Shown: positions 55,604 through 62,326 of the stretch, in pieces
Layout of the letters: every line of letters starts with the position of its first letter
Numbering within the stretch: position 1 is the stretch's first letter
Assembly (NCBI GenBank): GCA_026394055.1
Contig: JAPKYZ010000053.1
Coordinates: forward strand, 1 to 62,326
Length of the DNA: 62,326 nt
Reading direction: 5' to 3'
DNA from: Acidobacteriota bacterium
Lineage (GTDB): Bacteria; Acidobacteriota; Terriglobia; Bryobacterales; Bryobacteraceae
Program-made: the position numbers and the translations under genes
Notes under the pieces: generated by a model
What the model saw: the letters and a program-made list of their open reading frames with translations, nothing else
Told to the model about the DNA's origin: nothing
Database searches by the model: none

Positions 55604-55639
55604 ACGCCGGACGAGTCTCTTGGGGAGACCCTCCGGCGT
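55604..55639 (-). terminator. Rho-independent terminator of the formaldehyde dehydrogenase gene
   Basis: ACGCCGGA and TCCGGCGT form the stem (55604-55611 and 55632-55639), extended by further pairs inside the loop (GTCTC/GAGAC). On the minus strand it is followed by a T-rich run (TTTTCTGTTTTG). It lies 29 bp after the stop codon. Confidence 0.85.
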
Positions 55640-55667
55640 GGATGTTCGATTGGAGCGGGCGGAGGGC

Positions 55668-56858
55668 CTAAGCCGCCACCATCCCGTGCGGGTCGATCAC
55701 GAACTTCGTGGCCGCGCCCTTGTCGAAGTCCGAGTAGCCCTTGGGCGCTTCGTCCAGCGAGATGGTCTGGACGTTCACTGCCTTGGCGATGTGGATCTTC
55801 TCATAGAGGATCGCTTGCATCAACTGGCGATGGTACTTCATCACGGGGCACTGGCCGGTGTGGAAGCTGTGCGACTTGGCCCAGCCCAAACCGATCCGGA
55901 TGCCCAGCATGCCGATCTTGGCGTTGTCGTCGACGCCGCCGGGGTCGCCCGTGACATAGAGGCCGGGGATACCCAGCGCGCCGCCCGCGCGCGTCACTTC
56001 CATCAAGGCATTCAGCACCGTGGCCGGACGCTCGACGACGGTGTCGGCACCGTGGCCGCGAGCTTCAAAGCCGACGCAATCGACGGCGCAATCCACTTCC
56101 GGCACGCCGATGATGGCGGCGATCTGATCGGCCAGCGAGGCCGGCTGCCGCAGATCAATGGTTTCGCAACCGAAGCTGCGAGCCTGCGCGAGCCGCTCCG
56201 GAATCATATCGCCCACGATCACGCAAGCCGCGCCCAACAGGTGGCACGAAGCGGCGCTGGCGAGTCCCACCGGGCCCGCGCCCGCGATGTAGACAATCGT
56301 ACCGGGGCCGACGCCGGCGGTGACCGCACCGTGGAAGCCGGTGGGGAAGATGTCGGACAGCAGCGTCAGATCCTTGATCTTCGCCATCGCCTGATCCTTG
56401 TCCGGGAACTTCAGCAGGTTCCAATCAGCGTAGGGCACCATGACGTACTCCGCCTGGCCGCCCACCCAGCCGCCCATATCCACGTAGCCGTAGGCGGCAC
56501 CGGGACGGGCGGGGTTGACGTTCAAGCAGATGCCGGTCTGGCCAGCCTTGCAGTTGCGGCAGCGTCCGCAGGCAATGTTGAACGGAACGCTGACGATGTC
56601 GCCGACGCTTAAGTACTCGACATCGCGGCCGCATTCCACCACCTGGCCGGTGATCTCATGACCCAAAATCAGGCCGGCGGGTGCGGTGGTGCGCCCCCGG
56701 ACCATGTGCTGATCGCTGCCACAGATGTTGGTGGAGACGATCTTCAAGATCACGCCGTGATCGCAACGGCGCGTCCCGATCGACAGCTTCGGAAAATCAA
56801 TCGACTGCACCTCAACCTTGCCGGGTGCGATATATGCTACGCCACGATTGCTCGCCAT
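55668..56858 (-). CDS. fdhA: Glutathione-independent formaldehyde dehydrogenase
   Basis: A 396-aa Zn-dependent medium-chain dehydrogenase. It has STNICGSDQHMVRGRTTAPA (catalytic Zn Cys), LGHEITGQVVECG, the structural-zinc CGRCRNCKAGQTGIC, YIAGAGPVGLASAASCHLLG, and GLGWAKSHSFHTGQCPVMKY. These match Pseudomonas putida formaldehyde dehydrogenase, which oxidises formaldehyde to formate with tightly bound NAD+, without glutathione. It is a single-gene unit, probably for detoxification. Confidence 0.92.
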   Translation of the reverse strand: MASNRGVAYIAPGKVEVQSIDFPKLSIGTRRCDHGVILKIVSTNICGSDQHMVRGRTTAPAGLILGHEITGQVVECGRDVEYLSVGDIVSVPFNIACGRCRNCKAGQTGICLNVNPARPGAAYGYVDMGGWVGGQAEYVMVPYADWNLLKFPDKDQAMAKIKDLTLLSDIFPTGFHGAVTAGVGPGTIVYIAGAGPVGLASAASCHLLGAACVIVGDMIPERLAQARSFGCETIDLRQPASLADQIAAIIGVPEVDCAVDCVGFEARGHGADTVVERPATVLNALMEVTRAGGALGIPGLYVTGDPGGVDDNAKIGMLGIRIGLGWAKSHSFHTGQCPVMKYHRQLMQAILYEKIHIAKAVNVQTISLDEAPKGYSDFDKGAATKFVIDPHGMVAA

Positions 56859-57033
56859 ACGGGGGAAGCCTCTCTATTCTTTCTTGGCGCCCGGCCAGCT
56901 GATGCTCCGGGGCGCTGTATCAACCGGGCAAAGCATATCGCAGATGACAGGGCGCCGACAACCGTATCTTGTTGGCGCAAGAGTACTTATCGAGAGTGAC
57001 GTATCAATACCGGAAGGCACCCGCTGCAATAAA

Positions 57034-57064
57034 GAAGGGCTGGAACTTGCGGCTCCAGCCCTTC
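57034..57064 (-). terminator. Terminator hairpin after the UxuA-like gene
   Basis: GAAGGGCTGGA (57034-57044) pairs with CTCCAGCCCTTC (about 57053-57064) around a short loop. On the minus strand TTTATTG follows. It is 26 bp beyond the stop codon. Confidence 0.75.
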
Positions 57065-57089
57065 ACCAAACATCTAGTTGAGAAAACAG

Positions 57090-58187
57090 TTAGGCCTTGA
57101 CGCCCACTTCACTTTCGGCCCGCTGGGCCATGGCGCGGAGCCAGGCCATCGTATAGGCGACGGCCACCTTGGGTCCACCAATCATCTCCGGGAAATGGTC
57201 GCCGATCAGGCTGCCGTCAAAGCCCACCTCCACCAGCGCCTTCATCGCGCGGTACATGTCGTAGTAGCCGTTATCGACAAAGGTCTCGACAAAGTGCGGC
57301 AGCGAGGCCGACATGTTGCGGAAGTGGACCTTGAAGATCTTGCCTTGCGCGCCAAAGTGCTTGATCGCCGTGACGGCATCCGCGCCCATCAGCTCGCCAC
57401 CTTCCAGCCAAGTGCCGACGCAGAAGCAGAGGCCGACGTTGGGCGAGTTCGCAATCTCCAGCGCCTTCTTATGACCTTCAAAGGTGCCAAAGATGCAGCG
57501 CGGGATGCCGCCCAACATGGGCACCGGCGGGTCGTCCGGGTGGCAGCCGATGAAGACATTCTCCGCCTCGGCCACGGGCGCCACCTGTTTGATGAAGTAG
57601 GCCCAGTTGTCCCAGATCTCCTGCTCAGAATAGACGCGGCCGTGGGTCAGCGGCAATTCGTAGGTCTTGCCGCCCCAGAAGCCTTTGCCGCCCTTGGCCA
57701 TGTTGAAAGCGCGCGCGGGTGCGGGGCCGCGCGTCGTCTCACGATCAGTGGACCAGATGCCATTCGCCATGTGCGCGTAGGTGACATAGCGGATGCCCAC
57801 CTTGTTCATGTTCTTCAGATACTGCTTGTACTCTTCGATGCGCTTGTCGCGGCCGGGCAGGTTCAGGGTCACTTCTTCCATGTTGCGGTTGCCCATGTGG
57901 CCGATGTTCCACACCTTCAGGCCCGCTGATTCGGCCTTGCTCTTCAGCCGCTGGAAGTTCTCGAGCGTGGCGTCCTTGGCATCGAGGTGGAAGTTGACGT
58001 ACTTCAAGCCCAACTGGTGGACGAAGCGCAGATCATCGTCGGAGGGGTTGGCACCCGCCTGCAGCGTGACCTTGATTCCAGGGCCCCAGGGCCGATTGAC
58101 GGTGGGCGCCGCCTTGACGGCGGCAGGTGTAGCACCGGCGGCCAACGCGGCCCCGATGAACGATTTTCCGAAGTTGCGGCGTTCCAT
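57090..58187 (-). CDS. Exported TIM-barrel protein, mannonate dehydratase (UxuA)-like
   Basis: A 365-aa protein with an N-terminal RRNFGKSFIGAALAAGA segment that resembles a Tat signal, and AAP before the mature part. The TIM barrel has NFHLDAKDATLENFQRLKSK, the UxuA-like TTRGPAPARAFN, IGCHPDDPPVPMLGGIPRCI, KVHFRNMSASLPHFVETF and a late IGDHFPEMIGG, all with likely metal-binding His and Cys. UxuA converts D-mannonate to 2-keto-3-deoxygluconate, normally in the cytoplasm, so export is odd. A xylose-isomerase-like sugar epimerase is the alternative. Confidence 0.7.
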   Translation of the reverse strand: MERRNFGKSFIGAALAAGATPAAVKAAPTVNRPWGPGIKVTLQAGANPSDDDLRFVHQLGLKYVNFHLDAKDATLENFQRLKSKAESAGLKVWNIGHMGNRNMEEVTLNLPGRDKRIEEYKQYLKNMNKVGIRYVTYAHMANGIWSTDRETTRGPAPARAFNMAKGGKGFWGGKTYELPLTHGRVYSEQEIWDNWAYFIKQVAPVAEAENVFIGCHPDDPPVPMLGGIPRCIFGTFEGHKKALEIANSPNVGLCFCVGTWLEGGELMGADAVTAIKHFGAQGKIFKVHFRNMSASLPHFVETFVDNGYYDMYRAMKALVEVGFDGSLIGDHFPEMIGGPKVAVAYTMAWLRAMAQRAESEVGVKA

Positions 58188-58230
58188 AGCACCAAGAGTA
58201 TATCCCCGGCGCTCGGAAACTGCTTGGAAG

Positions 58231-58755
58231 CTAAGCGGCTAGATACCGGTCGCGGAAGATGGCTTGGTGGTAGATCTCGTGGCCCGCGATGATGAACGCC
58301 AACGCACGCGCACTGGTCGGCGCGCCGCTAACCGTTCCCGTACGCGCCCAGGCGTACTCCGGGAGATTCTTCAGCAATGCCACCGTGGCCCGGCGAACCA
58401 GTTCAAACTCGGCTTTCAGATAGCTCCAGGAGCACGCGTCGAAATCGGCACCATTCACATACTCGTCCTGATCAAAGCTAGGCAAGGCGGCCTTTTCGCC
58501 GCGGGCCACCGCCAGCAAACGGTAGGCGAAGACACGCTCCGTGTCGATGATGTGCCCCAGCGACTGCTTCATGCTCCATTTGCCGGGCGCGTAGCGGAAA
58601 CTGCTTTTTTCTTCAGAGACATTCTCCAGCAGCGACATCGTGACGCCGATCTGCGCTTGCAGTTGACCGACAATGTCGCCCTCCGGCACCAGTGAAACGT
58701 AGCGGCCGAAGTAGGCCAAATATTCACCCTCAGCGGGTTTGGTGGAGTGAGGCAT
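58231..58755 (-). CDS. DinB-family (DUF664-like) metal-binding protein
   Basis: A 174-aa four-helix-bundle protein. ATG 58755 is chosen over longer frames because it starts MPHSTKPAEGEYLAYFGRYV. The DinB metal triad would be His in KQSLGHIIDTERVFAYRLL and two His in IIAGHEIYHQAI. Relatives are thiol-dependent S-transferases or damage-inducible proteins. It is divergent from the ABC importer gene with 46 bp between starts. Confidence 0.8.
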   Translation of the reverse strand: MPHSTKPAEGEYLAYFGRYVSLVPEGDIVGQLQAQIGVTMSLLENVSEEKSSFRYAPGKWSMKQSLGHIIDTERVFAYRLLAVARGEKAALPSFDQDEYVNGADFDACSWSYLKAEFELVRRATVALLKNLPEYAWARTGTVSGAPTSARALAFIIAGHEIYHQAIFRDRYLAA

Positions 58756-58801
58756 AGACCACCATTTTAGCCGGACGCACCCGTTTATACTTGTTCGGTA
58801 A

Positions 58802-59585
<784 letters not shown>

Positions 59586-59593
<8 letters not shown>

Positions 59594-60371
59594 ATCGCTG
59601 AACCCCCGCGTGCTGGCGGGCCGCATCGCCGTCGCGAGTGTGTTCCTGGGCGGCTGGGAAGCGGGCGCTCGATTCGGGTGGCTGGACCCGTTCTTCTTCT
59701 CGCGCCCTTCCGCCGTAGTGGCTCGGGTGTGGCTGCAGTTGTCGCAAGGAACGGTGTGGCCGCACTTGGGCGTCACGGTGGTGGAAGCGGCGTTGTCGTT
59801 TCTGCTGGGCTCGGTGGCCGGCATTGCGGCGGGTTTTGTCCTCGGCAGGTCGCGACTGCTGGGCGACATATTTGGACCCTACATTCAGATCGCTAACTCC
59901 CTGCCCCGCGTTGTGCTGGCGCCGATCTTTCTGCTCTGGTTCGGCTTGGGCATCTGGTCCAAAGTGGCGCTGGGGGTGACGGTGGTTTTCTTTATTGTCT
60001 TCTTCAACACGCTGAAAGGCGTGCGCGAGGTGAACCCGGTACTGCTCGATAACGCGCGCATGCTGGGCGCGAGCGAGCGGCAGCTGGTGCGGCACGTGCT
60101 GCTGCCCAGCGCGCTGGCCTGGATCTTTTCGAGCCTGGAGATCAGCGTCGGCATGTCGATCATTGCCGCGGTGGTGGGCGAGTATTTGGGCTCAACCCAA
60201 GGCATCGGCTATCTGATCGCGCAAGCCGAAGGTGTGTTCGACACGACGGGAGTTTTTGCGGGCATGGTGTTTCTGGCGGCGTTTGTCCTGATCGTGGCGG
60301 CGGCGGTGGGACGCGTCGAGCGACGCTTGCTGCACTGGCGGCCGCGTCCGGCGGAGGCGTCGAATGTCTGA
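59586..60371 (+). CDS. ABC importer permease, NitT/TauT type
   Basis: A 261-aa inner-membrane protein with about six spans. The EAA-type ATPase-contact loop is LLDNARMLGASERQLVRHVL, and a typical region is SLPRVVLAPIFLLWFGLGIW. It belongs to the SsuC/TauC group. It overlaps the ATPase by 8 bp and the GNAT-SRPBCC gene by 8 bp, so the three genes are tightly coupled. Confidence 0.9.
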
Positions 60372-61476
60372 CGCCGTGCTGCGGGCAATGGTGGCGGAAG
60401 ATTGGCCGGAGGTGAGCCGCATCTTTGTCGCCGGCATGGAAACCGGGATGGCGACTTTTGAAACCGAAGCGCCCGATTGGGAATCCTGGGACGCCGGCCA
60501 TCTAGCCGAACCGCGCATCGTCGCCATCGTAGAAGGCCGCGTGCATGGCTTTGCGGCGTTGAGCCCCGTGTCGCGCCGCGCCTGCTACCACGGTGTGGCG
60601 GAGATCAGCATTTATGCAGACCGCGGCCTAGGGCTGGGCGGGCCGCTGCTGAAGGAGCTGATCCATCAAGCCGAGGCCGCCGGCCTGTGGACGCTTCAAT
60701 CCACCATCTTCGCCGAAAACGCCGCCAGCATTCGCTTGCATCTCGCGCACGGCTTCCGCCTGGTGGGCCGCCGGGACCAGCCCGCGCAACGGCTGGGCGA
60801 GTGGCACGACACCGTGATCTACGAGCGTCGCGCCATCACGGAGCCATACGTCTACCGCCAATCAATCGAGATCGCCGCCAGCGCCGAAGAGATCTGGGCG
60901 ATGATCACCACCGCGGACGGTCTGAAGCAGTGGTACGCGCCGGAGGCACGCGCCAGTGCGGATACGGTGTGGGTCTCCTGGGGCGACGGGATGGACGGTG
61001 AATCAAAGATCACGGCCTGGGAACCGCCGCGTCGCGTACGCTGGGAATGGGGCAACAGTCCGCTGGAGTATCACGTTGAAGATGGCCGCCTGACCATCGA
61101 GAACTCGACCACCAGCCACGGCACCAAGTACTGCTTGCCGCATGCGTGGCCTTTGTTCCTGCTCGCGCTGAAGCACTCCGCCGAACGCCGCGCCGTACGC
61201 TTCGAGAACATCACGGTCTTCCGCACCACGGCCACTCCCCGGCCACAGGTGTTCGCACGGGTCCTGCAACAAATGGGCACCCTGAAGGCCAGCCTGCGGC
61301 TGATGGACCCGGAAGGCTACGCCGCCTTTGAAACACCGGGCGCCCTGCTGTGCATCTTCTGCGAGGGCGGTGGGGCCGACACAATGTTGACGCTGATGTG
61401 GCTGGTCTACGACGGGGCCACGACGGGCTTGCGTGAACGCTGGGAAGCGATCGCGGACGCGGCGGTGGCGGCTTGA
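60364..61476 (+). CDS. GNAT acetyltransferase fused to an SRPBCC-like domain
   Basis: A 370-aa two-domain protein. Residues 1-160 match phosphinothricin-type GNAT acetyltransferases (VLRAMVAEDWPEVSRIFVAG, GVAEISIYADRGLGLGGPLL, LHLAHGFRLVGRRDQPAQRL). Residues about 163-370 resemble an AHSA1/SRPBCC ligand-binding fold (YRQSIEIAASAEEIWAMITT then ADGLKQWYAP, and SKITAWEPPRRVRWEW). The start overlaps the permease stop by 8 bp. It may modify or bind the importer's substrate. The join is continuous in one frame; I know of no described fusion like it. Confidence 0.75.
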   Translation: MSDAVLRAMVAEDWPEVSRIFVAGMETGMATFETEAPDWESWDAGHLAEPRIVAIVEGRVHGFAALSPVSRRACYHGVAEISIYADRGLGLGGPLLKELIHQAEAAGLWTLQSTIFAENAASIRLHLAHGFRLVGRRDQPAQRLGEWHDTVIYERRAITEPYVYRQSIEIAASAEEIWAMITTADGLKQWYAPEARASADTVWVSWGDGMDGESKITAWEPPRRVRWEWGNSPLEYHVEDGRLTIENSTTSHGTKYCLPHAWPLFLLALKHSAERRAVRFENITVFRTTATPRPQVFARVLQQMGTLKASLRLMDPEGYAAFETPGALLCIFCEGGGADTMLTLMWLVYDGATTGLRERWEAIADAAVAA

Positions 61477-61543
61477 CCCGTCTCCCAGTAGGCGCTAGGC
61501 AAATCCCTGGCTCGCATCTCGATAAGCTGGTATTGGAGCAGCC

Positions 61544-61846
61544 ATGACTCTCACTTCCGGAGTAACTATTCCCGCCGAGATGCTGGCCGAGATCTGCCGC
61601 CGTTTCGAGATCCGCGAGTTGGCTGTGTTTGGCTCAGCCGCGAGAAGTGATTTCCATTCCGAGTCAGACATCGACCTGATGGTGGAGTTTCGCCCCGGCT
61701 ATCATCCAGGGCTCGGCTGGTTCGACTTGGAAGAGCAGTTGCAAGCCGCCTTCGGTCGCAAAGTGGACTTGGGGCAAAAGGCACTGCTGAAGCCGCGTGT
61801 GCGGCAGGAAGCCGAACGGGACCGTGTCGTGCTTTATGCGGCGTGA
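61544..61846 (+). CDS. MntA-like minimal nucleotidyltransferase antitoxin
   Basis: A 100-aa protein with the GSx10DxD motif in VFGSAARSDFHSESDIDLMV. In MntA/HepT systems it transfers AMP groups to a Tyr of the HEPN toxin, which silences it. Length and motif order are standard. The stop overlaps the HEPN gene start by 11 bp, so the pair is translated together. Confidence 0.85.
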   Translation: MTLTSGVTIPAEMLAEICRRFEIRELAVFGSAARSDFHSESDIDLMVEFRPGYHPGLGWFDLEEQLQAAFGRKVDLGQKALLKPRVRQEAERDRVVLYAA

Positions 61847-62189
61847 CCTGGACCGGCTGGAAGACATCCTGGCCGCCACCGGCGATGTGATCGCCTTCAC
61901 CCGAAGCATGGATTTTAAAAGCTTTGTCGAGGACCGGCGGGACCGCTATGCGATCCTCCACGCCCTAACCATCATTGGCGAAGCCAGCCATCAGCTCTCG
62001 GCCGAACTACGGGATAGGCACAACCACGTACCCTGGCGCCGCATCATCGATTTCCGGCACCGGGTGGTCCATGGTTACTCCGCTCTCGATGCCACTCTGG
62101 TGTGGGAAGTCTCGATCCGACTGGTGCCAGAATTGCGAGAACAGATTGAACGGATTTTGGCCGCCGAATTTCCGCCCGAGAGCACCTAA
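61836..62189 (+). CDS. HepT-like HEPN-domain toxin
   Basis: A 117-aa helical protein with the catalytic RNase motif RX4HXY in DFRHRVVHGYSALD. The Tyr in that motif is the site AMPylated in characterised HepT toxins. The ATG at 61836 is inside the end of the MntA gene. The likely activity is RNA cleavage when not modified. Confidence 0.85.
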   Translation: MRRDLDRLEDILAATGDVIAFTRSMDFKSFVEDRRDRYAILHALTIIGEASHQLSAELRDRHNHVPWRRIIDFRHRVVHGYSALDATLVWEVSIRLVPELREQIERILAAEFPPEST

Positions 62190-62201
62190 GCCCCCGGCCC
62201 T

Positions 62202-62326
62202 CTAAGCCACAAAAACACAAACCGTGCGCGCCGGGACAAAGTACGACTCTTGCGACTTCAGCGCATACTCCGCGCCCGGTTCCGCGCAGTCCTCTGGCGA
62301 GCCAAGCGATGTATCCACCAGCCTCC
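62202..62326 (-). CDS. C-terminal end of a protein, perhaps a pullulanase-type debranching enzyme (partial)
   Basis: A minus-strand frame enters from the right edge and ends with a TAG at 62202-62204, giving about 40 residues. It ends in SYFVPARTVCVFVA, resembling the C-terminal beta domain of pullulanase-type alpha-1,6-glucosidases (VPARTTAVFV-like). The identity is uncertain because only the tail is visible. It converges on the HEPN gene with 12 bp between the stops. Confidence 0.4.
   Translation of the reverse strand, partial: RLVDTSLGSPEDCAEPGAEYALKSQESYFVPARTVCVFVA

Overview
The window is a high-GC chromosomal segment from a bacterium that looks like a member of the Acidobacteriota, probably the Solibacter/Bryobacter group. 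This rests on family content, not on a marker-gene search. It carries an Oar-like TonB-dependent receptor with a carboxypeptidase-regulatory N-terminus, a DUF1549/DUF1553 cytochrome-type protein paired with a DUF1501 protein, an acidobacterial VWFA-related protein, a PEP-CTERM protein, and many Sec/Tat-exported proteins of unknown role. No rRNA, tRNA, CRISPR array, complete insertion sequence or prophage was recognised.

Layout. 1-3.1 kb: a small membrane protein, a 2-keto-3-deoxygluconate-type sugar kinase and an exported multi-RidA-like protein. 3.2-11.2 kb: TonB-dependent receptor, DUF1549/LamG/DUF1553 protein and DUF1501 protein, a likely polymer-use locus. 11.2-17.5 kb: HicA/HicB, a sialidase-fold protein, an FnIII/beta-helix protein and a FecR-domain protein. 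17.7-31.2 kb: DPP4-like peptidase, membrane glycosyltransferase, beta-CASP nuclease, FHA-GAF-SpoIIE phosphatase, Fur regulator, DinD, biotin carboxylase plus BCCP, TruA, VWFA protein, AlkA-type glycosylase and PEP-CTERM protein. 31.3-41.1 kb: YtcJ-like amidohydrolase, MBL hydrolase, small proteins, a PHP/GT4/SDR operon, a HEAT-repeat protein and a FabG-like SDR.

41.1-45.8 kb is a core operon read leftwards: ispE, prs, rplY/ctc, pth, rpsF, rpsR, rplI. It is followed rightwards by a PIN toxin-antitoxin pair, apt, a POT peptide transporter and a DHDPS-family aldolase. 49.7-55.5 kb is the most interesting locus: a leftward operon with a MacA-like adaptor, an ABC ATPase, a 66-aa membrane ORF coupled by ATGA overlaps at both ends, a second ABC ATPase, an NtrC-type regulator and its histidine kinase. 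It has no permease gene, and a good sigma-54 -24/-12 element lies just before the first gene. Acidobacteria are known for orphan ABC permeases (the ADOP family), so this could be the matching orphan ATPase/adaptor module, controlled by its own regulator.

55.6-62.3 kb: glutathione-independent formaldehyde dehydrogenase, a Tat-exported UxuA-like TIM barrel, a DinB-family protein, a NitT/TauT-type ABC importer (ATPase and permease, no binding protein) coupled to a GNAT-SRPBCC fusion, an MntA/HepT toxin-antitoxin pair, and the C-terminal end of a probable glycan-debranching enzyme.

A palindromic intergenic element of two 24-nt arms occurs three times (17.55, 49.59 and 54.09 kb), plus one degenerate arm. 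The arms carry a compensatory base-pair change, so the hairpin itself seems to be conserved. Two short tandem-repeat clusters (88-129 and 27807-27846) may be relics of insertion-sequence ends.
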